Both the position numbers and the translations under genes were made by a program. From Gemmatimonadota bacterium (GTDB taxonomy: Bacteria > Gemmatimonadota > Gemmatimonadetes > Gemmatimonadales > Gemmatimonadaceae), in contig JAQBQB010000014.1 in NCBI GenBank assembly GCA_028287235.1, positions 79,451 through 143,450 of the forward strand: a stretch of DNA of 64,000 nucleotides, read 5' to 3'. The notes beneath the pieces are model-generated. The model did no database searches and was not told the origin of the DNA. It was given only the letters and a program-made list of their open reading frames with translations. Positions 1 to 8,761 of the stretch are shown here, piece by piece (within the stretch, counting starts at the first letter, position 1; each line of letters opens with the position of its first letter).

Positions 1-360
1 TGCGATGCGAACGGTTTCGTCGATAGGAAGCTGCTTTTCGCGATTCAACCAATGGCGCAGCGACTCGCCTTCCACGTAGGGCATGACGTAGAACAGCAAG
101 CCATCCGCTTCACCGGAGTCGAACAGCGGCAAGAGATTCGGATGTTGCAGGTTCGCCGTCACACGAATCTCGCTCAGGAACCGCTCGGCTCCGAGCGCGG
201 CGCCTAGCTCCGGGTCGAGGACCTTGAGTGCCACGCGCCGGTCGTGCTTGAGATCGCGCGCGAGATACACCGTGGCCATGCCACCTCGGCCGATCTCGCG
301 ATCGATCGCGTAGCGGCCGGCGAGCGCGCTTTCAAGCTTTGCCTTGATCAGTTCAGTCAC
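1..360 (-). CDS. Serine/threonine protein kinase, N-terminal part (runs off the window)
   Basis: The N-terminal ~120 residues of a Hanks-type Ser/Thr kinase read leftward off the window edge. The glycine-rich loop (GRGGMATVYLA) and the VAIK-type lysine segment (VALKVLD) are visible, and the frame is still open at base 1. The start is a GTG at 360 that overlaps the stop of the upstream metallo-beta-lactamase-fold gene as GTGA, so the two are probably translationally coupled. The visible part is nearly identical to the N-terminus of the kinase at 1469, so the two are recent paralogs. By analogy with that gene I expect a transmembrane segment and a PD40 propeller further on, but this lies outside the window. 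Confidence 0.9.
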   Translation of the reverse strand, partial: MTELIKAKLESALAGRYAIDREIGRGGMATVYLARDLKHDRRVALKVLDPELGAALGAERFLSEIRVTANLQHPNLLPLFDSGEADGLLFYVMPYVEGESLRHWLNREKQLPIDETVRIA

Positions 361-1304
361 TGTGCCGGCAGGTGCCCGAGAAAGTCGCGCATCAACCGCT
401 CGACTTCATCAGGGTTGCTCATGAACCTGAGCACCGGCAGCATGAGCTTTACAGCGGCGGCATTCGGCGCTCCAATCCAGAGATTCATGGACGTGAGACC
501 CGCGTCATTCATCGCCGCCTGAAGATTCGCGAGCGGCGCGCCATAGCTCACGCCGTCGAGTACGATTGGCTGCGTGAGATCCGCGGCGCTCGCCGAGTTG
601 TTGAAGAACCAGCTGTAGGGTCCGTCTGGTCCGTCGGCGACGAAAAGAAATGCGCGATTGCCGCCGCCATTCGGATAATCCTCACCGACGCCGACCCGCA
701 CGCCGCCGGTCAGGGGATCGCGCGCCGGAACGCCCAAGAGCTCGCGCGGATCGTGCTGCACGGGATTCGTTTCGTGAGAGCCGCTGTGGTTGAAGCGGAC
801 GACGTACATCGCCACGCCGTCGGCTACTTGAATTCTCTCACCGCCGGCGACGGTTCGGCAGCGGCTCGCCGGAATGTCGAATGCCTGCACCTGAAGACAG
901 GTGCTCTTTAATCCGATGATCGGCGCCCCGGTGAGGCGGGACCACGTCGGCGTGTCGAGCGAGTGATCGAAATGACTGTGACCGGTGAGCAGCAGCGTCA
1001 CGTGCCGCGGGCCGCCGATTGCGTCGAGCACGCGGCGCACCACGGCGGTATCGGGCGAGAACGGCACGGTTGTGGAACGCACCCCATCGGCGCCGACACC
1101 AAAGAGACTTTCCGGCGCGCGGCTGACGTAGCCGTCGGTGAGGATGCCCGTCGAGTTGAACTCGTAGAGCATGTTGGACACAGACATCCAGGTGATGTCG
1201 ACGGAGCGCGGCCCGTTTGCGCCGGGGTTTTGCGCACCGAGTCTCGTGACGATCGCCGCGGTCAGGAACGCGTACGGGTATACGTGCCGGATCAGGCGCT
1301 TCAT
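357..1304 (-). CDS. Secreted metallo-beta-lactamase-fold hydrolase
   Basis: This 315-residue protein starts with a signal peptide ending near GAQ (residue 24). It carries the metal-binding motif HSHFDH at residues 109-114, the HxHxDH signature of the metallo-beta-lactamase fold, so a zinc-dependent exported hydrolase is likely. Its substrate cannot be told from the sequence. A GAGGGA ribosome binding site lies just upstream of the ATG at 1304. The stop overlaps the GTG of the next kinase gene by four bases, and a second, divergent paralogous kinase starts at 1469. The protein is thus bracketed by kinases and may share their signalling context, which is an inference from position. Confidence 0.85.
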   Translation of the reverse strand: MKRLIRHVYPYAFLTAAIVTRLGAQNPGANGPRSVDITWMSVSNMLYEFNSTGILTDGYVSRAPESLFGVGADGVRSTTVPFSPDTAVVRRVLDAIGGPRHVTLLLTGHSHFDHSLDTPTWSRLTGAPIIGLKSTCLQVQAFDIPASRCRTVAGGERIQVADGVAMYVVRFNHSGSHETNPVQHDPRELLGVPARDPLTGGVRVGVGEDYPNGGGNRAFLFVADGPDGPYSWFFNNSASAADLTQPIVLDGVSYGAPLANLQAAMNDAGLTSMNLWIGAPNAAAVKLMLPVLRFMSNPDEVERLMRDFLGHLPAQ

Positions 1305-1362
1305 CTGTGTCCCTCGAGCGTGAGCGTTTCTGGGCGAGCAAACGTACGTTTCGCGACCGCGG

Positions 1363-1391
1363 TTGACAACTGTGGCGGCGGCGCATTACCT
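1363..1391 (+). promoter_or_regulatory. Possible sigma-70-type promoter for the kinase at 1469
   Basis: A perfect TTGACA at 1363-1368 is followed after 17 bases by TTACCT, a poor -10 match. It lies in the 164-bp gap between divergent genes, about 80 bases before the kinase ATG. Only the -35 box is convincing. Confidence 0.3.
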
Positions 1392-1468
1392 AGCGCGCTC
1401 GTCGCGGCGCCGTATGTTTACGGCTCGCCAGCTTGCCCTTCCTCCTATAGAAAGCCAGCCGCCCGCCG

Positions 1469-4108
1469 ATGGACGACCGCAGCATGTTCGCCTCGCTCGC
1501 TTCCGCCCTGGCGGGCCGCTACGAGATCGATCGCGAGATCGGCCGCGGCGGAATGGCCACCGTGTATCTCGCCCGGGACGTCCGCCACACGCGCCCGGTT
1601 GCGCTGAAGGTCCTCGACTCGGAGCTCGGCGCGGTCCTCGGCGCGGAACGGTTCCTCAGTGAGATCCGGGTCACGGCAAACCTCCAGCACCCGAATCTTC
1701 TGCCGCTGTTCGATTCGGGCGAGGCCGACGGACTGCTCTTCTATGTGATGCCGTTCGTCGAAGGAGAAACGCTTCGGCATCGCCTCGATCGCGACAAGCA
1801 GCTGCCGATCGACGACGCGGTACGGATCGCGACGGCAATCGCCGGCGCGCTCGACTACGCGCACCGGCACGGCGTCATCCATCGCGATCTCAAGCCGGAA
1901 AATGTGCTGCTGCACGACGGACAACCGCTCGTCGCCGACTTCGGCATCGCATTAGCAGTCTCTAATGCCGGCGGACAGCGTGTCACCCAGACCGGCTTGT
2001 CGCTCGGCACTCCGCAGTACATGTCGCCCGAGCAGGCGACCGGCGATCGCAGCATCGACGGCCGGACGGACATCTACTCGCTCGGCGCGCTCACGTACGA
2101 GATGCTGACCGGCGAACCGCCGCACTCCGGCACTACCGCTCAGGCGATCATCGCGCGGCTCATGACCGAGGAACCGCGCCCCATATCGAGCTCGCGGCGC
2201 TCGGTACCGGAGGAAGTCGAAGCCGCGGTGCTGCACGCGCTGGAGAAGCTGCCGGCGGATCGCTTCCAGTCGGCAAAGGAGTTCGCCGACGCGTTGCATG
2301 CGCGAGGCACAACGCGAATCCGCGGTGCCGCAACGTCTGCAAAGAACGATCGGAAGCCGTGGATCGCGGCCGCGGCAGCGGCCACTGCAGCTGCAGTAGT
2401 GGCCGCAGTCGTTGGTTACCTCGCGCATCCCACGGCGGCGGTTTTTCCGCCGGCGCGTTTTACGCTCGACGCGCCTGCGGGAGTCATCCCCACGGCGACA
2501 GGCACTGCCGTCGCGCTATCGCCGGACGGCCGACAGATCGTCTTCAGCGGAGTGAGCGGAGGGGCGCTCCAACTCTATTCGCGTGCCCTCGATGACCTCG
2601 AGGCCAAGGCCATTGCCGGAACCGCGTCGGGAGGGCAGCCCGTTTATTCACCGGACGGACGGTGGATCGCCTTCCTGACGACGGCGCTGGAGCTGAAGAA
2701 AGTCGAGGCCACGGGCGGGCCGGCGATCACACTTGCCAAAGGTCTTCTCGCTACAGGCATGGATTGGTCAAGCCGCGGCGTCATCGTCATCGGCAGCACG
2801 CTGACTTATGCTGGACTGAGCCGGCTACCCGAAGCGGGTGGCGAGCCGGTGCCGCTGACCAAGCCAGACAGCGCGATGGAGCGTCACGGCTATCCAGTCG
2901 TCCTCGCCGACGGCCGAACGATTCTTTTCACTCTCCTCGGCGGGGTTAGTACTCGGGCGTCGCGCCTCGCACTGACGTCGCTCGACGATGGCATCGTTCA
3001 CTTGCTCGATGTCTCCGCGTTGGCTGCGCTCGGCGTCGTCGATGGCAATCTCGTGTATGTGCGCGTCGATGGGACGATCATGGCGGCCCCGTTCGATCCG
3101 CGTCGACGAAAGCTCGGCGGATCGGTGCCGCTCATGGAAATGGTCACCGGATGCGCGGGGTGCGTGGCAAGCCGAGCGGTGCGGCTATCGCGCACCGGGT
3201 CGCTTGTCGCGCTGAGGGGGTCGCTTCTTGACCGTCTCATTCTCATCGATGCATCGGGCGCCGAACACCAATTGAGTCGCGACGAAGCGGACCTCTCCGC
3301 TCCACGCTTCTCACCCGACGGCCGCCGGCTCGCGGTATCGGTCCGCGGATCCGACTCCCTCCACAATCACGATGTCTGGATCTACGACGTTGCGACGCGA
3401 TCGCCCACGCGGCTCACGTCGGGCAAGGACGACTATTTCCCACGGTGGACCCCGGATGGGCGGCGGATTCTTTTTGCCGCCGGCGATCACCGCAATCCTC
3501 GGCAGATCTGGCAACAGGTCGCCGACGGCAGCTCCCCCGCGTCCCGCATCGACGAGGTGCCGGAGGGGACGACAGCCGATTTGTCACGGGACGGTCGCTC
3601 AGTCGTGTTCGGCGTCGGCGACACCGGTCGCAATCCAGTTATCATGACGACGACAATCGGGAGCACGACCAAGCCCGTCGTATTTGCGGACGACAAGCTC
3701 GCGAGAGCGCCGACGTTTTCGCCCGATGGACACTGGGTTGTGTATGAATCGACCGAAACCGGGCGGCGCGAAATTTACGTGCGACCGTTTCCTGGCCCCG
3801 GTGGCCGCGTGCAGGTTTCGGTGGACGGGGGCGGCGACGCGCGATGGATCAGGGGAGGGCGCGCGATCGTGTACGTCACGCCGGATCGAACGCTCTCCGT
3901 CGCGAGCGTCACGACGGCACCGACATTCACGGTCCAATCGCGATCGCCGTTCCCGACGAAGATGCCGAGCGACTTCGACGGATCGAACGGCTTCGACGTG
4001 TCAGATGACGGCCAGCACGTCGCGGCCGTGTTGCCGAGCGGCCAAGGGGCGAAAGTGATGGTGATTCTGAATTTCGCGCAGGAACTGCGCGAGAAGCTCA
4101 AACGGTAA
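1469..4108 (+). CDS. Membrane Ser/Thr protein kinase with C-terminal PD40 beta-propeller
   Basis: This 879-residue protein has a complete N-terminal kinase domain: glycine loop near residues 24-32, catalytic lysine near 47, HRDLKPEN at 138-145, DFG at 157-159 and a GTPQYMSPEQ activation segment. An Ala/Val-rich transmembrane helix follows at about 297-320. The rest is a TolB/PD40-type propeller with repeated SPDGR-like motifs. The architecture suggests an inner-membrane kinase with a periplasmic sensing propeller, a common arrangement in Gemmatimonadota and Acidobacteriota. The ATG at 1469 is the only start that leaves the kinase domain intact without a long unsupported leader. It is a paralog of the kinase truncated at 1-360. 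Ligand and phosphorylation targets are unknown. Confidence 0.93.
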   Translation: MDDRSMFASLASALAGRYEIDREIGRGGMATVYLARDVRHTRPVALKVLDSELGAVLGAERFLSEIRVTANLQHPNLLPLFDSGEADGLLFYVMPFVEGETLRHRLDRDKQLPIDDAVRIATAIAGALDYAHRHGVIHRDLKPENVLLHDGQPLVADFGIALAVSNAGGQRVTQTGLSLGTPQYMSPEQATGDRSIDGRTDIYSLGALTYEMLTGEPPHSGTTAQAIIARLMTEEPRPISSSRRSVPEEVEAAVLHALEKLPADRFQSAKEFADALHARGTTRIRGAATSAKNDRKPWIAAAAAATAAAVVAAVVGYLAHPTAAVFPPARFTLDAPAGVIPTATGTAVALSPDGRQIVFSGVSGGALQLYSRALDDLEAKAIAGTASGGQPVYSPDGRWIAFLTTALELKKVEATGGPAITLAKGLLATGMDWSSRGVIVIGSTLTYAGLSRLPEAGGEPVPLTKPDSAMERHGYPVVLADGRTILFTLLGGVSTRASRLALTSLDDGIVHLLDVSALAALGVVDGNLVYVRVDGTIMAAPFDPRRRKLGGSVPLMEMVTGCAGCVASRAVRLSRTGSLVALRGSLLDRLILIDASGAEHQLSRDEADLSAPRFSPDGRRLAVSVRGSDSLHNHDVWIYDVATRSPTRLTSGKDDYFPRWTPDGRRILFAAGDHRNPRQIWQQVADGSSPASRIDEVPEGTTADLSRDGRSVVFGVGDTGRNPVIMTTTIGSTTKPVVFADDKLARAPTFSPDGHWVVYESTETGRREIYVRPFPGPGGRVQVSVDGGGDARWIRGGRAIVYVTPDRTLSVASVTTAPTFTVQSRSPFPTKMPSDFDGSNGFDVSDDGQHVAAVLPSGQGAKVMVILNFAQELREKLKR

Positions 4109-4304
4109 CGCGTTCAGGGCGAGGCAAATTGCAATCCGCCCGTGGCTCCCCACGATGTCGGGAAGCCGTACCGGCCATACGCCGCACCGCCGTGCCGGAT
4201 CATCGCGGGTCCGATACCCGGCCACAGATGTAGCGCGACGCCCTGTTAGACAAATCGTATTGCCCGACGAGCGTAGCAACAGTGACTCGCGCCGGCGTCA
4301 CGCC

Positions 4305-4373
4305 GAGGAGGGGATGAAAGTGCTCGTCGCGTTGAACGGGGTGCAGGAGCTTCGAGATCGGCTGAAGCGATGA
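4305..4373 (+). pseudogene. C-terminal remnant of a third kinase-PD40 gene
   Basis: The last ~20 codons before the TGA at 4371 encode KVLVALNGVQELRDRLKR, which clearly matches the end of the 1469 kinase (KVMVILNFAQELREKLKR). Nothing upstream in this frame resembles a propeller or kinase. The stretch is best read as the tail of a deleted or recombined paralog about 200 bases behind the intact gene. An ATG at 4370 overlaps its stop and opens the next small frame. Confidence 0.6.
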
Positions 4374-4552
4374 CTAGCGCCTCTCCTGCCGCTGGAGCCT
4401 GGCAATCCGCCCCAACACCGGGCACTCCGAACATCGTGATCCCCGGAACACCGGCAACGCCCGGTGTGGGCGGTGTGCCGGGGTTTCCTGGCACGCCGGA
4501 CATCGTCATCCCTGGAAATCCGGGGACGCCCGGGGGTTGGGAGCCGTGCTAG
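4370..4552 (+). CDS. Small Pro/Gly/Thr-rich (PGTP-repeat) peptide
   Basis: This 60-residue frame overlaps the stop of the kinase remnant (ATGA). It is dominated by two copies of a PGTPxIVIPGxPxTPG unit joined by a Gly/Pro linker, and it ends in WEPC. It has no signal peptide or membrane segment. Low-complexity PGTP tails of this kind occur, as far as I recall, at the ends of exported proteins in related soil phyla. It could be a true small protein coupled to the old kinase gene or the tail of a lost larger one. The periodicity makes chance unlikely, but function is unknown. Confidence 0.45.
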   Translation: MTSASPAAGAWQSAPTPGTPNIVIPGTPATPGVGGVPGFPGTPDIVIPGNPGTPGGWEPC

Positions 4553-4569
4553 CGGCGATCGTGGAATCG

Positions 4570-4764
4570 TCAGCGAGCTTGCTTCGGGGGCGGGCAGTCA
4601 GCCGCGGACGCATTCGATGCCGTCGCCTGCAGCACCTTTCGTGACTCGAGCCAACTCACGGTGGCGCACGTTGTGGGCGTGACCGCGGCGATGACGATCG
4701 CGATCTCCGACTGGCCGTAGCCGACGCCGGCGCCGATCACCGCCGTTGCCAACGCTGCCCCCAC
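4570..4764 (-). CDS. Possible small membrane-associated protein
   Basis: A 64-codon frame starting at GTG 4764 has strongly GC-rich third positions. It encodes an Ala/Val/Ile-rich N-terminal half that could form one or two short hydrophobic segments, then a polar Cys/Pro/Lys-rich tail. There is no clear ribosome binding site and no family I recognise. It is listed because it is the only plausible coding content between 4553 and 4818, and it may be spurious. Confidence 0.25.
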   Translation of the reverse strand: MGAALATAVIGAGVGYGQSEIAIVIAAVTPTTCATVSWLESRKVLQATASNASAADCPPPKQAR

Positions 4765-4818
4765 TCACGCCCCACTCACGCATGACGCTATCATGACGCT
4801 CCCTCGTCATCCTACGCC

Positions 4819-5610
4819 ATGCGCTCAAAAGTCGTGGACTACATCGATGGCACCCACGGCATGGTCGACCCCTTTGGCGACCTTGACGCCGAGGACGACG
4901 ACCTCGACGACGCCGAGGACGCCGACGACCTGGAGCCCGTCTCCGGCCCGCTAAGAAAGCCGGAGCCGAAGTATTCGCCCAACCCGCAAGCCTGGCTCGA
5001 CTCGGCTCTGATGACCCGCACCGAGGCCGCCCTCCGCCTCGCCCGGCATCTGCTCACCGCTCACCTGGCCGCGTCCGACGTCCGCGTCTCACTGACCGGC
5101 TTCGAGCTCACCCACCGCGAACGCCCGAAGTTCCCAGTCCAACGCTTCCTCGCCGAACGCGCCTGCCTGCCAGAAGCGCCAGAGACTCCTGACGCGCCCA
5201 ACGGGTCCGTCGCCGATGCCGCCAACCACTGTCTCCCGACAGACTGGCGCACCCGCTACATAATGAAGCACGTCCCCCACGCCCTGGTGCTCGACTCCCA
5301 GCCGGGCATAGGCGACGTCGAGGCCATGCTCGCCGACGGCCGGCGTCTCGTCGCCCACGTCTCGCGCGGCCGACTCTCCGCCACCCGCAGCCCCGGCGAG
5401 CACAAGCTCCTCCGCGCCGCGCTCGGCCGCGCGCTCACGTTCGAGCGCTACGCGCCGCTCGACGTCGGCGCTGCCGTCATCCCGCGGTCGCCGCGCTTCC
5501 GCGAGCTGGCCGCGCGCTGGCGGCACAGCCCCATCGTCGTGCGCGCCGGGCTGCTGATTCTGACCGTCGATCGCGTGGGAAACGTCGAGGGGATCGAGTT
5601 CGGTCAATAA
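4819..5610 (+). CDS. Hypothetical protein with acidic N-terminus
   Basis: This 263-residue protein belongs to no family I recognise. Residues ~18-45 are very acidic (runs of D and E), and there is no signal peptide or membrane helix, so it is probably cytoplasmic. The middle contains an Arg-rich helix-like stretch, and the C-terminal half looks like a mixed alpha/beta fold. Third-position GC is high throughout, and the ATG at 4819 is the first in frame. The upstream bases hold a small imperfect tandem duplication around 4761-4799. Neighbours give no hint of function. Confidence 0.65.
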   Translation: MRSKVVDYIDGTHGMVDPFGDLDAEDDDLDDAEDADDLEPVSGPLRKPEPKYSPNPQAWLDSALMTRTEAALRLARHLLTAHLAASDVRVSLTGFELTHRERPKFPVQRFLAERACLPEAPETPDAPNGSVADAANHCLPTDWRTRYIMKHVPHALVLDSQPGIGDVEAMLADGRRLVAHVSRGRLSATRSPGEHKLLRAALGRALTFERYAPLDVGAAVIPRSPRFRELAARWRHSPIVVRAGLLILTVDRVGNVEGIEFGQ

Positions 5611-6018
5611 GTCCTCATTGAGGATGAGTAATACAACAACCCTTTAGTAGGGGACTGTGTGTGCGCGATCGCATTCCAACCGCGATCACACGCATTCCGT
5701 GGTCCGACCGACGGCACCAACAGGTGCATCACGCGCGCCCAGCGCTGCGTCAACCGAGTCCACGGCCCGTGCACGCCAATCCCTCACGCTGGTTCGGCCG
5801 ACCCAGCGTTCGTTTCGCCTGACCACGACCTCGAATCACCCGATCCCACGCACGGTCGGACGCGACTCCTGCGGCGATCACCCGAGCTCGGACACCGTTC
5901 AGACACGACCCACGGTGCGTCCGACGAGTTCCCTGGTGTGTGCAGGCGCAATGCATGACGCAGACATGACGATAGGTACGACGCTCACTCACGTTCCAAC
6001 CACCTTCAGGGAGAACAC
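5611..6018. other. Long gene-free interval
   Basis: These ~410 bases hold open frames on both strands, but none has a ribosome binding site or recognisable protein features, and none is better than its overlapping rivals. A short CCTCAttGAGG palindrome follows the upstream stop. The stretch ends in an AGGGAG ribosome binding site (about 6009-6014) for the GTG at 6019. It may be a long leader or promoter region. I see no tRNA, repeat array or obvious riboswitch. Confidence 0.4.
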
Positions 6019-6768
6019 GTGCGCCAACAACAGCAACGCACGCTCGATGCGCTCCGCCGTACGCAGGATTTCCTCGACGCCCACGCCGATTCGGTGGGGT
6101 CACTCAAGGAATCGGAGGGACGCAAGCAGTTGGACGACGCGGTCATGTCGCTGGCCGCGCACACCGATCAGCAGGGTGCCATGGACCTCGCCATGGCCGG
6201 ACAGGTGAGCCAGCAGAACGCGCTGGCCCTGGACCTCCGCGCGAAGCACATGACGCCGATCGCAACCTTCTCCCGCGCGAAGCTGCGCGGGGTGCCGGAC
6301 TTCGCGGCACTCACCAAGTCGGGTACGGGGCTGCAGCCCAAGCCGCTCATCCGCGCGGCGCGCGCGATGGCCACGGCGGCGCTACCGCACGCCGACGCAT
6401 TCACGCGCGCGGGCTTTCCAGCCGACACCGTCGCGCAACTCGGCGCCGCGGCAACGGCGCTCGAGGACGCGATGACGCAACGCGCCAACGCCAAGGTCAA
6501 CCGGGTGCTCGCCACCAAGGGCATCCACGTGGAGTTGGCGCAGGGGAGGGAAGCCGTCGCGATGCTCAGTGCGGTGGTGAGCAAGATGCTCCACGGTGAC
6601 ACGACGCTCCTCGCCGGGTGGCGGGTGGCGAAGCGGATCACGGCGAAGCTAGGAGCCGTACGGGTGCCGGCGGTGGGTCCGGCGCCGGTGCCTCCGACTG
6701 CGCCCGTGACGCCGGTCGTGACTCTCGCGACCGACGCGGTTCAACCGCCGGTGAAAGCGGCGGCGTAG
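6019..6768 (+). CDS. Hypothetical Ala-rich helical protein
   Basis: This 249-residue protein starts at a GTG with a good AGGGAG site just upstream. It appears almost entirely helical and Ala/Gln-rich, begins with a Gln-rich amphipathic stretch, and ends in a Pro/Val/Thr-rich disordered tail of about 35 residues. There is no signal peptide. I recognise no family, and the helical repeats might form a coiled coil or structural scaffold. A strong hairpin terminator lies 18 bases past the stop, which supports the gene being real and monocistronic. Confidence 0.65.
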   Translation: MRQQQQRTLDALRRTQDFLDAHADSVGSLKESEGRKQLDDAVMSLAAHTDQQGAMDLAMAGQVSQQNALALDLRAKHMTPIATFSRAKLRGVPDFAALTKSGTGLQPKPLIRAARAMATAALPHADAFTRAGFPADTVAQLGAAATALEDAMTQRANAKVNRVLATKGIHVELAQGREAVAMLSAVVSKMLHGDTTLLAGWRVAKRITAKLGAVRVPAVGPAPVPPTAPVTPVVTLATDAVQPPVKAAA

Positions 6769-6786
6769 CTCAGAACGTCGAACGCC

Positions 6787-6814
6787 AAACGCCCGCGCGA
6801 AAGCGCGGGCGTTT
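6787..6814. terminator. Intrinsic terminator, probably bidirectional
   Basis: A 12-bp perfect stem (AAACGCCCGCGC / GCGCGGGCGTTT) closes on a GAAA tetraloop at 6799-6802. It lies between convergent genes ending at 6768 and 6862. The arm ends give AAA on one side and TTT on the other, so it can act on both strands. The T-tract is short. Confidence 0.85.
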
Positions 6815-6861
6815 GTGCGTTGGTCGTACCTACCGCGTCGCTAGCCATTTCCCCGTCGGGG

Positions 6862-7773
6862 CTACGGCTTGGCGTGCCGCCCGCACAGGGCATCGGCGGC
6901 CGGTGATGGCCTCGAGCTCATGATCGAATCGAGCAGCTCCGGCGGCATTCTCGCGCTCAGTTTCCGCATGTCCATCACCTTGTAATCCGCCGGAACCCGA
7001 AACACCGCGACGTCGATTGGTGCCCGCGACAGCTCGACGTATTCGGTCGTCGTCGTGACGGTGCGCGGTACGCCGTGGGCGTCGGCCTCGGTGTGCTTCG
7101 AGATGGTGCGAAGTGCCAATCCCTTCGGAAGTCCCGTCGCCGCATCGGAGATTGACTGCGCGATTGCCTCGGAGCCGAGGACGGCACTGAAGTGCCCGAG
7201 CGTGAGCTTCATCGCCGGATCGAGATCCACGTCGGGCGCGATCCACGTGTCGCTGACGCCACCGACGTCTCGGGTGCATGCCTGCCCGTCCAGGGTCACC
7301 TCGATCGCGCCCGTGGTCGTGACGCGATAGTGATGCGTCGCGTGGCCCAGAATGAACCCTCCATCGCCGACATCTTCGATGCCGCTGGTCGCAACGTGTC
7401 TCTTGACGGACGGCATGGCCGGGCGAATCGTACCGAACATCGCGCTGGGGTTGGTGATCGACGCGAGGCGCTGAGAGGGCATGACCGTCGTCATCGTGCT
7501 GTCGGCGTCGTTCATGATCGTGTACAGACCTTCCGCCCCCCGCGCCTCGCCGGAGTTACCGGAGATCTGAACGTACTCCGTGCGAAGGCTTTGGGCGGTC
7601 ACTTGGTAGCGTACTGCCATGGAGCCGCGGTGACCCTGGCTGCCCGAGTCGGCGGTGATGTTCATGGTGTACAGCCAGCCGGGAACGCGAGTCTGGGCGG
7701 CGGCGGACCCACTCGGCATGGCGGCGAACAGCGCCAACAGCGCTGCGGCGGAGAAGCAAAGCGGTGGGCGCAT
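6862..7773 (-). CDS. Secreted DUF4412-like protein
   Basis: This 303-residue protein has a signal peptide (about residues 1-26, ending AAAQ). The remainder is a beta-rich domain with repeated Tyr-Thr strands and the pattern of the DUF4412 / outer-membrane-lipoprotein-sorting-like group, where a precursor is tested for a salt-stable bound state; that assignment is tentative. One Cys pair may form a disulfide (QACTRD and near the C-terminal DALCGRH). The ATG at 7773 has GAGGA eight bases upstream. It is probably periplasmic with unknown role, and it faces the 6019 gene across the terminator. Confidence 0.65.
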   Translation of the reverse strand: MRPPLCFSAAALLALFAAMPSGSAAAQTRVPGWLYTMNITADSGSQGHRGSMAVRYQVTAQSLRTEYVQISGNSGEARGAEGLYTIMNDADSTMTTVMPSQRLASITNPSAMFGTIRPAMPSVKRHVATSGIEDVGDGGFILGHATHHYRVTTTGAIEVTLDGQACTRDVGGVSDTWIAPDVDLDPAMKLTLGHFSAVLGSEAIAQSISDAATGLPKGLALRTISKHTEADAHGVPRTVTTTTEYVELSRAPIDVAVFRVPADYKVMDMRKLSARMPPELLDSIMSSRPSPAADALCGRHAKP

Positions 7774-7866
7774 GGCGGCATCCTCGGAGAGCGGGCCGGA
7801 GCCAGGTACGATGACGAGAGCCCGCGAGTGAGCATACGCTAGCGCACAATTACTGAATTGTCACGC

Positions 7867-8098
7867 TTAGATGTCGGCGGGCAGCGACACGTGGGCCGGA
7901 TCGTTCGGCGTGGGGGCGCGGGCGAACTTGCCGTCGATCGGCAGCATATTCGCGCCGTTCCTGCGAGCTGAGATCTCGAATCGCGTCTCGGGCCAGGACG
8001 TTCCGGTCGCGTGAATCGCCGGTGGCCTTGCGATAGATGAAGATGTTCTGTCCGTCGCCCCGACCACCTCCCCGCACCTCGTAGTCCCCGAGTGTCAT
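7867..8098 (-). pseudogene. Small gene with an apparent frameshift
   Basis: Reading leftward from the ATG at 8098, the first ~30 codons (MTLGDYEVRGGG...) have clean GC-rich third positions. After about base 8010 that frame loses its codon bias, while a neighbouring frame takes over with strong bias (WPETRFEISARRNG... PTPNDPAHV) and stops at 7867. The simplest reading is a single ~75-residue protein broken by a one- or two-base indel near 8000-8015, either a true mutation or a sequencing error. An alternative start at 8122 overlaps the end of the upstream membrane gene. No family is recognised. Confidence 0.4.
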
Positions 8099-8108
8099 AC
8101 GAGAACGG

Positions 8109-8555
8109 TTAGCCTTGTCCATTGTAGAAGCTCCGCTGCCCTCGTCCCGCCAATGCTGCATGCACCACCAGCTCGATCGCGAGGAACGCCATTCCTCCGA
8201 GCAAGACAGTGCGCCAGGCGATCTCGGGTCCGCCGAGGGCGTGTGCGGTCACCCGCATCATGAGCGCGAGCGCGACGCCGCCGACCGTCCACACGGCGAG
8301 GCGTGCGAGCACTTGCACGGGCCGCGCGGTTGCGAGCCGAGGCCGCAACCAGTTGAGAAACCAGAGCTCGACCCAGTGGCCGCCGAACGCGGGCCAGAGC
8401 GCCAGCAAGACCGCCACCGGCCAACTGATGCGATGCGCGCTCGCGACGAACATGACGGTGCCGAGCACCAGCGCGATGGTGCCAGTCCGCAGGACGGTCG
8501 CCTGCAGTGGCTCCTCGAAGGGCATCCACGGTGGCGAGTTGTTTGGCTGTACCAT
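8109..8555 (-). CDS. Four-helix integral membrane protein
   Basis: This 148-residue protein has four hydrophobic helices and little else: an ALVLGTVMFVASA helix, a PVAVLLALWPAF helix, a LAVWTVGGVALALMM helix and a LLGGMAFLAIELVVHAAL helix. The ATG at 8555 is chosen over an in-frame GTG at 8591 because GAGGGAG lies directly before it. The inner membrane is the likely site. The small frameshifted frame downstream overlaps or abuts its stop, so the two may be cotranscribed. No family is recognised. Confidence 0.7.
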   Translation of the reverse strand: MVQPNNSPPWMPFEEPLQATVLRTGTIALVLGTVMFVASAHRISWPVAVLLALWPAFGGHWVELWFLNWLRPRLATARPVQVLARLAVWTVGGVALALMMRVTAHALGGPEIAWRTVLLGGMAFLAIELVVHAALAGRGQRSFYNGQG

Positions 8556-8761
8556 CGCTCCCTCTCGATCCGGTGCCGACGATGATGCCACCTATCGCCC
8601 GAGGTTCACCGTGGAAACAATTCTTTGCAAGTGATTCATTGATTAAAAACTTCTAATGAACACCCTGATTTGCGCAAGGGGTGAGAGGCCTGGCGCCCTG
8701 AACAACTGTTCGCAATATTGGCCCAACTAAGCCATTGCCCCATCCGACGAGGAGTACGCCG

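Noticed and set aside
5611..5626. CCTCAttGAGG as a terminator
   Set aside because: Only four to five pairs with a two-base loop, too small to terminate.
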